Both the position numbers and the translations under genes were made by a program. DNA of 29,314 bases, taken from assembly GCA_041742695.1 (NCBI GenBank), contig JBGTOF010000244.1, positions 1 through 29,314 on the forward strand, read 5' to 3'. The DNA comes from Kaiparowitsia sp041742695. Its GTDB lineage: Bacteria > Cyanobacteriota > Cyanobacteriia > Elainellales > Elainellaceae. This document shows, one piece after another, positions 16,638 to 23,606 of this stretch (position 1 is the stretch's first letter; each line of letters opens with the position of its first letter). The notes under the pieces are model-generated. The model worked only from the letters and a program-made list of their open reading frames with translations, had not been told where the DNA came from and searched no databases.

Positions 16638-17927
16638 GTGCAAGTCGTTAAAGAATATGTCCAGCGCTGGTATGAAAGCGGGCTTGATCCAGATGAATAC
16701 ATCTGCCTAGGCAAAAACGGCAACCGCGTTGACATCGAAGAAGCTGCTACTGGCGATCGCCACAACGTCCTCACATTTTGCACCAATGACGTGCTTGGGC
16801 TGGTGCAGCACGAAGCGGTAAAGCAGGCGGCTATCGATGCCATCATGACCTATGGCACCTCCAACAGCTCGACTTCGGTGCTGAGCGGTCGCATTGACCT
16901 GCATCGCCAATTAGAAGACGAAGTGTCATCCTTCAAGCATTTGCCCCATACCCAGTTGTTTCTCAATGCCTGGATGGCGATGCAGGCGTTGATGGATGCC
17001 TTTTGCCACTTGGCGATTCCGGTGCCTGGGTTTGAGAACGATCGAGAAACCTTGATTCTGACGGATGTGCTGAATCATGGCTGCATCGTGTCTGCATTGG
17101 CTCATGCCGGAACGCGCTCGGGCAAAATGTTTGGGTATAGCCCCCGGGTGCGGGTGCGGGCCTATCGCCACTGCAACATGGAGGACTTGGCGCGGAAGCT
17201 GAAGCGCTATGTGAATCCAGGCGATCGCATCCTTGTGGTGTCTGATGCAGTGTTCTCGATGGATGGCGACATTGCGCCCCTGCCCGAGATGATCGACATC
17301 TTGTCGCACTACGAAGGCAGCGTGCTGGTGATGGACGAAGCTCACGCGTCTGGCGCCCTGGGTGCAACGGGACGCGGCATCTACGAGCACTTCGGTCTCT
17401 TGCCGCAGGACGCAATTGACAAGGGTGTCATTCCGCTGATCATGACCACCTTCTCTAAATTTGGGGCTTCGGTCGGCGCTGCCATCAGCACCCATGTGGC
17501 TGAACTCAAGCCCTTGCTGAATGTGTCGCCTACCTCAATCGGCACCTGCTCGCTGGCTCCCCCGCTTACAGCGGCAGCGATTGCCGCAATTCGCCAAGTG
17601 AAGCAAACCCCAGAGCTGGTGCAAACCCTGCAAGACAATACCGCTTATCTGCGGCGTCGGCTGGCGGAGAATGACTTTGACTCGATTGGTGAGACCAACG
17701 TACTGCCTGTGCTGTTGCCTTCGGATGTCAATCCAAAGCAGTTTGCTCGGGTGCTGCTGAAAGACTTTGGTCTGTGGGTCTCGCCGATTTGGTTCATTGC
17801 CAAGCCCCGCCTGCGGATCACAGTGAATGCAATGCACACTCGCGAAGAAATGGACGCGCTGGTGGATGGCATGGTTGCAGCTCGAAAACTGGTCTGCAAG
17901 CCTGCGACAGCGACGATTAGCGCATAG
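16638..17927 (+). CDS. Alpha-oxoamine synthase family PLP enzyme (BioF/KBL/serine palmitoyltransferase-like)
   Basis: 429 residues from a GTG with GAGGGGAG upstream. Fold-type I PLP enzyme of the alpha-oxoamine synthase group: STSVLSGRIDLHRQLE, DVLNHGCIV (His147, ring-stacking), DEAHASGALGATGRG (Asp233 and His236) and the Schiff-base Lys274 in TTFSKFGASVG. Such enzymes condense an amino acid with an acyl thioester, with decarboxylation: BioF (alanine + pimeloyl), KBL (glycine + acetyl), HemA (glycine + succinyl), serine palmitoyltransferase, CqsA. The length, longer than BioF (~390), and the insert around LAIPVPGFENDRETLIL argue against plain BioF, and no biotin gene is near. Product unknown; adjoining oxygenases suggest a modified lipid or small metabolite. 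Ends at a strong terminator. Confidence 0.88.
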   Translation: MQVVKEYVQRWYESGLDPDEYICLGKNGNRVDIEEAATGDRHNVLTFCTNDVLGLVQHEAVKQAAIDAIMTYGTSNSSTSVLSGRIDLHRQLEDEVSSFKHLPHTQLFLNAWMAMQALMDAFCHLAIPVPGFENDRETLILTDVLNHGCIVSALAHAGTRSGKMFGYSPRVRVRAYRHCNMEDLARKLKRYVNPGDRILVVSDAVFSMDGDIAPLPEMIDILSHYEGSVLVMDEAHASGALGATGRGIYEHFGLLPQDAIDKGVIPLIMTTFSKFGASVGAAISTHVAELKPLLNVSPTSIGTCSLAPPLTAAAIAAIRQVKQTPELVQTLQDNTAYLRRRLAENDFDSIGETNVLPVLLPSDVNPKQFARVLLKDFGLWVSPIWFIAKPRLRITVNAMHTREEMDALVDGMVAARKLVCKPATATISA

Positions 17928-17949
17928 CTTGACGCACCATAGTTCACAA

Positions 17950-17998
17950 ATAAAGAGGCCGGGGGCTGTCGCACTGCGACAGCCCCCGGCCTCTTTAT
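17950..17998. terminator. Bidirectional terminator between alpha-oxoamine synthase and hisA
   Basis: Two perfect 24-bp arms (17950-17973 and 17975-17998) around a single central base; in RNA the apex opens to a small loop. AT-rich ends (ATAAAG...CTTTAT) give a U-containing tail in both directions. It lies between convergent stop codons. Confidence 0.9.
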
Positions 17999-18020
17999 CA
18001 GCAGCGGGATTTCAGGACGA

Positions 18021-18794
18021 CTAGGCCAGTGCTGATGAGCCAAAGTCGGGGGGAATATCTTGCCAGCGCCCCTGCCCTACGGCGCGAATGGCTTGCTTCA
18101 GAACCAGGTCGCCGGTGTAAAGCGATTTGCCGACGATCGCCCCCGTCACCCCGATTGCCTCTAGCCGCAGCAGCTGCATCAGATCTGCTGTGGAACTAAC
18201 GCCGCCCGACGCGATGACGGGCACAGTAATGGCCTCCGCGAGTTCACGCAGGGCTGAATAGTTGGGGCCTTGCAACGTTCCATCGCGCTGGATGTCGGTG
18301 TAGATAATGGCGGCAACGCCGAGGGTTTCCATCTGCTGAGCCAGGGCGATCGCCTGCACCTGTGAGGTTTCGAGCCAGCCGCGTGTTGCTACCCAGCCAT
18401 CGCGTGCATCAATGCCCACGATGATACGTCCGGGAAAGTCTTGGCAGAGGGCCGCAATCAACTCGGGCTGCTCGACCGCTACGGTGCCTAGAATGGCCCA
18501 CCGCACACCCAGCGCTAGCAAATCCGCCACACTCTGGCGATCGCGCAATCCGCCTCCCACTTCTATGGGCACTGATACCGCCTGCGCAATGGCTTCGATC
18601 ACCGCTTGGTTCACCGGATGACCCGCCTTTGCTCCATCGAGATCCACCAAGTGCAGCCGGGTTGCGCCCTGCTCTACAAACTGCTGCGCAACCGCTACCG
18701 GGTTTTCGTCAAACACCTGAGATTGGGCATAATCACCCTGATACAGGCGCACGCAGTGCCCCTCCAGTAGGTCAATGGCAGGAATCACATCCAT
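18021..18794 (-). CDS. hisA: ProFAR isomerase HisA
   Basis: 257 residues, normal for HisA, a (beta/alpha)8 barrel that isomerises ProFAR to PRFAR in histidine synthesis. It begins MDVIPAIDLLEGHCVRLYQG with catalytic Asp8; phosphate-binding segments IEVGGGLR and VIASGGVSS and the second catalytic region YTDIQRDGTLQGPN are present. Asp at the DIQRDGT site agrees with HisA rather than HisF. No other his genes are adjacent, as is common in cyanobacteria where the pathway is scattered. ATG 18794 is the natural start. Confidence 0.96.
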   Translation of the reverse strand: MDVIPAIDLLEGHCVRLYQGDYAQSQVFDENPVAVAQQFVEQGATRLHLVDLDGAKAGHPVNQAVIEAIAQAVSVPIEVGGGLRDRQSVADLLALGVRWAILGTVAVEQPELIAALCQDFPGRIIVGIDARDGWVATRGWLETSQVQAIALAQQMETLGVAAIIYTDIQRDGTLQGPNYSALRELAEAITVPVIASGGVSSTADLMQLLRLEAIGVTGAIVGKSLYTGDLVLKQAIRAVGQGRWQDIPPDFGSSALA

Positions 18795-19045
18795 GCTTCG
18801 GTCTCCAACATTGGTTCGTCAAGTGCTCGGTGTTGATCTTTTTGATTTTATAGTGCAGGGGGCGATCGCGCGTACATTCAGCCCTGCCACGCCATCGTCT
18901 CAAGCTCTGGGCAAGAATCCCCATCCGCCGGGGCAATTTTTCGCTATCCTTGAGGGCAGTCACCCCTATGGTTGATGAACTCATACCCATAGCTACGCTA
19001 GCAGCCCGATTGGGGTCTGGCGTGGCGATCGCACCCCTGGAGTAG

Positions 19046-19336
19046 ATGGTGTACACGTCACAAGCAACCACAAACCACCCGAACATCGATACCCGCGTCA
19101 ATGCGCGCCCCCACCATATCGACTTTTCGGCGCTGCTTGACCCGGCCCTATTGCAAGCCGCGCGCACTATCTATCGCACCTATTACGAAGTGCATCCAGA
19201 TCAAGTGCAGCGCCCTTCAGGCATCGCGATTGACCGCTTCACCCATCGCGGCAAGCTGATTTTTGGCGGCAAGCCCATCCTGCTCCCGCAAGAATGCTTT
19301 GTGCCGCTCAACCAAATTGAAGCTGAGCTGTATTAG
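19046..19336 (+). CDS. Small hypothetical protein, family not recognised
   Basis: 96 residues, soluble, no signal peptide or membrane helix. The composition is ordinary and the ending (GGKPILLPQECFVPLNQIEAELY) looks structured, so a real gene is likely: it is in a long enough frame with a start ATG, no overlapping gene, and a following co-directional gene 95 bp on. I recognise no catalytic motif or domain. It faces hisA across a 250-bp divergent region containing two HIP1 octamers, one of them about 20 bp before its start. Function unknown. Confidence 0.6.
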   Translation: MVYTSQATTNHPNIDTRVNARPHHIDFSALLDPALLQAARTIYRTYYEVHPDQVQRPSGIAIDRFTHRGKLIFGGKPILLPQECFVPLNQIEAELY

Positions 19337-19431
19337 CGCTGGATTCGCCCGCTGTTGGGTGAGGTTGCGTCCAACACCTACCCAACACCTGATAGAATAG
19401 CGAGGTTGTTTCGCCAGTAGTTGGGTCACCT

Positions 19432-19935
19432 TTGAGTCAGTCGGTTGATCTACCCAAATTAGACGATTATCTGCAAGAGCTTGCCGCAATTCAGCAAACT
19501 GGATCAAAGCGAGTTGCATTGCTCGGTTCACGGCATGTGCCCATTACCCACCAAGTGCTCATCGAAGAAATGAGTTATGCACTGGTGCTGGGCGGCAATC
19601 GACTGCTGACCTCTGGCGCGACAGGCACCAACTCTGCGGCGATTCGAGGGGCGATGCGGGCCGACCCCAACCTGTTGACGGTGATTTTGCCTCAGAGCTT
19701 AGCTCGGCAGCCGCGGGAGTCGCGAGAGCAGCTTGAGTCCGTTATGCATTTGGTAGAAAGCCCTGCTAACGATGCGCTGTCTCTGGCTGAAGCCAGCGCG
19801 GTATGCAACCAAGAAATTGTGTCGCGATGTCAGCAACTCATTTGCTTTGCGTTTCACGATAGCCATACGCTCCTCACAACCTGTCGAGATGCGGAAGAGC
19901 AACGCCGAATTGTGACGCTATTCTACTTTGATTAA
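19432..19935 (+). CDS. Stand-alone Rossmann-fold DprA/LOG-like protein
   Basis: 167 residues from a TTG at 19432. The core KRVALLGSRHVPITHQVLIEEM followed by LTSGATGTNSAAIRGA is the nucleotide-binding pattern shared by DprA (SMF) and LOG-type proteins, and cyanobacterial homologues of this length are annotated as DNA recombination-mediator protein A. It lacks the SAM-like N-terminal and winged-helix C-terminal domains of full-length DprA, so recruitment of RecA to ssDNA should not be assumed. Binding of a nucleotide or a nucleotide-derived ligand is the safer guess. A TTG start is unusual; no closer in-frame ATG precedes the conserved part. It converges with folB across a strong hairpin. Confidence 0.72.
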   Translation: MSQSVDLPKLDDYLQELAAIQQTGSKRVALLGSRHVPITHQVLIEEMSYALVLGGNRLLTSGATGTNSAAIRGAMRADPNLLTVILPQSLARQPRESREQLESVMHLVESPANDALSLAEASAVCNQEIVSRCQQLICFAFHDSHTLLTTCRDAEEQRRIVTLFYFD

Positions 19936-20056
19936 GCCAACGTCTCAGTCGGTATAGCCCAGCCCAGTGCTTCCTCGAACGAGCTGTTCAGCGCGTATTT
20001 GCTTTGTTGCTGAAGCTGTGCTGGGTCTAGCCCACAGCGCTGAGCTGAAATAATGC

Positions 20057-20093
20057 TAAACCTGTGCTGCCGCGACGCGGCAGCACAGGTTTA
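20057..20093. terminator. Bidirectional terminator between DprA-like gene and folB
   Basis: Perfect 18-bp arms (20057-20074 and 20076-20093) around one central base, GC-rich with AT ends (TAAACC...GGTTTA). Only a weak T tract follows on either strand, so termination strength is uncertain, but its place between convergent genes fits. Confidence 0.8.
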
Positions 20094-20095
20094 AG

Positions 20096-20114
20096 AATTT
20101 GCCGAACTGACGTC
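20096..20114 (+). repeat. 19-bp direct repeat, copy 1
   Basis: AATTTGCCGAACTGACGTC, identical to 23141-23159 about 3 kb away. This copy directly follows the hairpin at 20057-20093. Both copies are intergenic. Confidence 0.75.
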
Positions 20115-20129
20115 TTTGGAAGAAATGGC

Positions 20130-20525
20130 CTAATTAGGGTTAGCGGTTTTGGCTGTTGAAATATCTGCAGCAGAGCGGGTAATTTCTACCGATACTTTGC
20201 CAGAAAAATCGGGAATGGGCGGGCTGACTTTGGTGAGACGCACCCGCACCTGGTGAACTTTAGAAGAGGTGAGAATAATCTGGGCGATCGCCCCCGCTAG
20301 CCGTTCAATCAGGTTATACCGAGCGGTACGCACCAGCTCTCGCACCTCGTTCACGGCGTTGCAGTAGTCATAGGCATCATCTAGCTCGTCTGTCTGTGCC
20401 GCTTTCGCGGTATCAGTCAAAATCCACAGATCTACCTCATACCATTGGCCGAGCGCCTGCTCCTCGGGAAAGACCCCGGTAAAGCCGTACATTCGCAAGC
20501 TGGAGATGTGAATGCAGTCGTTCAT
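20130..20525 (-). CDS. folB: Dihydroneopterin aldolase FolB
   Basis: 131 residues from ATG 20525. It cleaves 7,8-dihydroneopterin to 6-hydroxymethyl-dihydropterin and glycolaldehyde in folate synthesis, as an octamer in the cytoplasm. Family features: MYGFTGVFPEEQALGQ (pterin-site Glu in the first loop), YDYCNAVNEV, NLIERLAGAIAQ, and the catalytic Lys in RLTKVSPPIP. A TTG six codons upstream is in frame but the ATG gives the usual FolB start. It lies 41 bp after proA on the same strand and is probably co-transcribed; the link has no metabolic logic beyond housekeeping. Confidence 0.93.
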   Translation of the reverse strand: MNDCIHISSLRMYGFTGVFPEEQALGQWYEVDLWILTDTAKAAQTDELDDAYDYCNAVNEVRELVRTARYNLIERLAGAIAQIILTSSKVHQVRVRLTKVSPPIPDFSGKVSVEITRSAADISTAKTANPN

Positions 20526-20566
20526 GACGGTGCTCAGTGGCAAGAGATAGCAGGATGGTAGAAACG

Positions 20567-21883
20567 TCAGAGATCGCGATGGGTAAACGGCTGGGCAGCG
20601 TTGCCGCTATAGGTGGCGGCGATATGTCCAGAGCCGGTCACCCAATATTTGTAGGTGATGAGGCCTTCCAGCCCTACAGGGCCACGGGGCGGCATCTTTT
20701 GGGTGCTGATGCCTACTTCTGCCCCAAACCCGTAGCGAAAGCCGTCCGCAAACCGGGTGGAACAATTGTGGAACACACCGGCTGCATCCACTTGGTTCAT
20801 AAAGGTGAGGGCGGCTTGGTCATCTTGGGTGATGATGGCCTCGGTGTGGCGAGAGCCATAGGTGTTGATGTGGGCGATCGCCTCCTCAAGGGAGTCCACT
20901 TGCCGAATCGCCAGAATCAAGTCGCTGTACTCAGTGCGCCAGTCGTCGTCAGTGGCCAGGGCAATAGACATGCCAGTTGCGGCGAGCTGCTGCTGCGTTA
21001 TGGCATCGCCCCGCAACTCTACGTGATGCGATTGCAGGGCCTCCGCTAGTGTGGGTAAAACGCGAGGGGCGATCGCCCCGTGCACCAGCAGCGTTTCGAT
21101 CGTGTTGCAAGCAGAGGGATACTGGGTTTTGGCATCTACCGCCACCTGAATGGCCGTAGCCACATCCGCCGCCTGATCCACATATAGATGGCAAATGCCA
21201 TCGGCATGCCCCAGCACCGGAATGTGGGTGTGCTCTTGCACATAGCGCACAAAGGCATTGGAGCCACGCGGAATAATTAAATCTACCTCGGTATCAAGCG
21301 CTAACAAGGCCTGAATTTCTGCTCGTGTAGTGAGCAGCTGCACCACCGCCGGATCTATACCCACCGACTGCAAGCCTTTGTGGATGGCCTGGGTGAGCGC
21401 CGTGCAAGAGCGCACCGACTCGCGTCCGCCCTTGAGAATGACCCCGTTCCCTGATTTGATGGCGAGGGTGGCAATCTGCACCAGGGCGTCAGGTCGCGAT
21501 TCAAAAATGACTCCCAGCACGCCTAGGGGACAGGTGATGCGCTTAAGCACCAGCCCTGCATCGAGCTCGCGATGAATCTGCACGACGCCCAGCGGGTCAG
21601 CGAGTTTGGCCACATCCTGCACCCCGGCGATCGCCCCAGCCAGCTTAGCGGCATCCAGTTTGAGCCGACCATAGAGAGGGGCTGCTAAGCCTTCGTCTTG
21701 GGCAACGCGGCAGTCTTCGGCGTTGGCCGCCAAAATGTCAGGCGCTGCTGATTCTAACGCTTGGGCAATCGCCCCCACCGCTGCATTGCGCTGCGCGGTA
21801 GACGCTACAGCGAGGTGTCGCGCCGCTGCGCGGGTCTGTTGGGCGAGTTGGGTCAGGTGGGGGGTGGGGGATGGGGCAGTCAT
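20567..21883 (-). CDS. proA: Gamma-glutamyl phosphate reductase (glutamate-5-semialdehyde dehydrogenase) ProA
   Basis: 438 residues from ATG 21883. It reduces gamma-glutamyl phosphate with NADPH to glutamate 5-semialdehyde, the second step of proline synthesis. Aldehyde-dehydrogenase fold with ProA-specific blocks: PLGVVQIHRELDAGL, CPLGVLGVIFESRPD, ILKGGRES, LIIPRGSNAFVRYV, the catalytic Cys in YPSACNTIETLLVH, and KMPPRGPVGLEGL near the C-terminus. The frame runs 34 codons further upstream to 21985, but those residues are unlike ProA, and the ATG at 21883 gives the normal length. First gene of a proA-folB unit. Confidence 0.96.
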   Translation of the reverse strand: MTAPSPTPHLTQLAQQTRAAARHLAVASTAQRNAAVGAIAQALESAAPDILAANAEDCRVAQDEGLAAPLYGRLKLDAAKLAGAIAGVQDVAKLADPLGVVQIHRELDAGLVLKRITCPLGVLGVIFESRPDALVQIATLAIKSGNGVILKGGRESVRSCTALTQAIHKGLQSVGIDPAVVQLLTTRAEIQALLALDTEVDLIIPRGSNAFVRYVQEHTHIPVLGHADGICHLYVDQAADVATAIQVAVDAKTQYPSACNTIETLLVHGAIAPRVLPTLAEALQSHHVELRGDAITQQQLAATGMSIALATDDDWRTEYSDLILAIRQVDSLEEAIAHINTYGSRHTEAIITQDDQAALTFMNQVDAAGVFHNCSTRFADGFRYGFGAEVGISTQKMPPRGPVGLEGLITYKYWVTGSGHIAATYSGNAAQPFTHRDL

Positions 21884-22065
21884 AGCAGTTGGCGCAATCA
21901 ACACACGGTCAATCAAAGACGTGGAATAACGCCCATAAATCATATTCCTAATTGTAGGGCGATTGCGCCCCCCGCACTGACCCAACCGGCCATGGCTGCA
22001 CGCCCGGTTAAGTGTTCACCGCAGCTCGCATTAACGCTTAGAAGCCGCTACAATCCGTGGGGTTG

Positions 22066-22088
22066 TGTCCCGCATATATTTGGGGACA
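22066..22088. promoter_or_regulatory. Inverted repeat with TATATT upstream of the dienelactone hydrolase gene
   Basis: TGTCCC (22066-22071) and GGGACA (22083-22088) flank an 11-bp spacer containing TATATT, about 90 bp upstream of the start codon at 22181. A -10-like box enclosed by a dyad suggests a regulated promoter. Position and symmetry are the only evidence. Confidence 0.3.
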
Positions 22089-22180
22089 GGATGCAGCCTG
22101 GGTTCGTGATCGATGGTCTATCCCGGTCAACTTGCAGTCACGACCTGCACCACGCTTAAACACAAACCAGCAGAACAACC

Positions 22181-22846
22181 ATGACAGGACAGACTATTGA
22201 CGGGGTTGGATATGTGGCCACGCCGCCCGCCGGATCAGGCCCAGGACTGATCGTTTTACAGGAATGGTGGGGACTGGTGCCCCATATTAAAGATGTGGTG
22301 GATCGCTTTGCTCAGGAAGGCTATGTGGCGATCGCCCCTGATTTGTTTCAGGGGACAACGACGACATCGCCTGATGAAGCTGGACGGCTGCTGATGGCGC
22401 TCAATATCGAGCAAACGGCTACCACCCTGCAGCGCACAGTCGAGTTTTTGCTCAACCATGATGCGGTCACCGGCAACCAAGTCGGCGTGGTGGGCTTTTG
22501 CATGGGGGGGCAACTGGCACTGCTGACTGCCACAGTGAGCGATCGCATTGGAGCCGTCGTGGATTTTTATGGCATCCATCCCAAGGTCTCGCCCGACTTT
22601 AGTCAGCTCAGTGCACCTGTGCTAGGGCTGTTTGCCGCAGACGATACGTCTGTCACACCAGAAGCAGTGCAGCAGCTCGAAGCGGCAGTACAGACTGCCG
22701 GTAAATCGATTACTACTTACATCTATCCCGGCGTCACCCACGCCTTTTTCAACGACACCCGTCCTGAGGTTTATAACGCTGAGGCCGCTACCGACGCCTG
22801 GCAGCGCACACTTGCCTTTTTTGCAGATAATCTAGCCCCTGTCTAA
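22181..22846 (+). CDS. Dienelactone hydrolase family protein
   Basis: 221 residues, a typical single alpha/beta-hydrolase domain of the DLH family. The catalytic triad is visible as Cys107 (GFCMGGQL), Asp155 (LFAADDTSVTP) and His187 (GVTHAFFND); Glu28 in LQEWWGL is the residue that activates the cysteine in carboxymethylenebutenolidase. The family hydrolyses dienelactones in chloroaromatic breakdown, but most cyanobacterial members have no such pathway and their substrate is unknown; none of the pathway's genes is present here. No signal peptide. It diverges from proA across ~300 bp and is followed by a long non-coding region. Confidence 0.93.
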   Translation: MTGQTIDGVGYVATPPAGSGPGLIVLQEWWGLVPHIKDVVDRFAQEGYVAIAPDLFQGTTTTSPDEAGRLLMALNIEQTATTLQRTVEFLLNHDAVTGNQVGVVGFCMGGQLALLTATVSDRIGAVVDFYGIHPKVSPDFSQLSAPVLGLFAADDTSVTPEAVQQLEAAVQTAGKSITTYIYPGVTHAFFNDTRPEVYNAEAATDAWQRTLAFFADNLAPV

Positions 22847-22994
22847 TGTGAGTTCAGCGAATGCCTAAATCTGTGCGGCCTGCGCCGCGGGTAATACGGG
22901 TTTGCGTTATTTAGACCCGCGTACCAGGGTTAAAACAGCGCTATCGACTCACATCTGTCGAGACTCGAGATCCTCTAAATTTAAGGCTTTGGCG

Positions 22995-23035
22995 AACCGC
23001 ACCAGATGAATATCTCTGTAGTGCGGTTTTTGGTA
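22995..23035 (+). terminator. Terminator-like hairpin downstream of dienelactone hydrolase
   Basis: An 8-bp stem AACCGCAC/GTGCGGTT (22995-23002 and 23021-23028) is followed by a run of T. It is about 150 bp after the dienelactone hydrolase stop, so it may end that transcript or that of an unannotated small RNA. The 18-nt loop is large for an intrinsic terminator. Confidence 0.45.
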
Positions 23036-23140
23036 TGGTTTTAGAACCTACTGGGCTCAATGATTGAGGGATAAACATCCTGGAGAAGCTCAACCTCTGA
23101 TTAACTTACCCCCCCCAACTCGCGACCGGGTGGGTTAGGA

Positions 23141-23159
23141 AATTTGCCGAACTGACGTC
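23141..23159 (+). repeat. 19-bp direct repeat, copy 2
   Basis: AATTTGCCGAACTGACGTC, identical to 20096-20114. Here TGCCGAACT (23145-23153) also pairs with AGTTCGGCA (23168-23176) to form a 9-bp stem, which copy 1 lacks. Confidence 0.75.
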
Positions 23160-23478
23160 CAACTCCAAGTTCGGCAGGGATTAATTTTAAGCCAACTATT
23201 ACTCTACGAATAATCTTTATAAGTATCAGGATGAAACTGATCTTTTTCATGAAAAAAATGTTTAATTTGTGGCCAAAACCCATTAAATTTACGGAGTTAG
23301 GTCATATTTCAGCATTTAGGTTGGGTTGGCTCATGGGTAGAGATTCTTGTCGTCATACTTCTTGAGTTTGGTGAGTATTAATTCCCCTGTGGGCGATCGC
23401 CCATAACGGATCATTGTCACCACAATCCTTAGCTGAGCATTCGTTAAAAAAACTTCAGCATCAAGCGCTTGTTGACGT

Positions 23479-23526
23479 CCCCGGCACGCTAGGTCATGGC
23501 TTAATCAAGCCCACCGAGTGTCGGGG
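23479..23526 (+). promoter_or_regulatory. Two-stem structured element in the RTX gene leader
   Basis: CCCCGGCAC (23479-23487) pairs with GTGTCGGGG (23518-23526), 9 bp with one G-U pair, and encloses GGCTT-AATC-AAGCC (23498-23511). It sits 80 nt upstream of the RTX start codon. If transcribed it would fold into a stem with a nested hairpin, possibly controlling translation or mRNA stability. It matches no riboswitch class I recognise. Confidence 0.3.
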
Positions 23527-23606
23527 TTCTTAAGTCGTCATTCATATGCCGTTTTCAAACAATGCGCTCCGTTCATCCTGTTCTGATGTGTTAAGAGGTC
23601 TCTACC

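Larger units (their letters stand above)
22847..23606. other. 760-bp non-coding region with several hairpins, upstream of the RTX gene
   Basis: The longest gene-free stretch. It holds, in order: a hairpin CGCGGGT/ACCCGCG (22886-22921); an AACCGCAC/GTGCGGTT stem (22995-23028) followed by T5, with a small AGAT-GAAT-ATCT hairpin in its loop; a C8 run near 23109; the 19-bp repeat with its own TGCCGAACT/AGTTCGGCA stem (23145-23176); an AT-rich block (about 23180-23290); one HIP1 octamer near 23392; and a two-stem element (23479-23526). The longest open frame is 60 codons with no family character. It may hold the long leader or promoter of the RTX gene, or a small RNA. Confidence 0.5.

Noticed and set aside
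16926..17495. A 189-codon antisense frame inside the alpha-oxoamine synthase gene
   Set aside because: The plus strand encodes a complete enzyme with all active-site residues; the antisense product is His-rich with no family.
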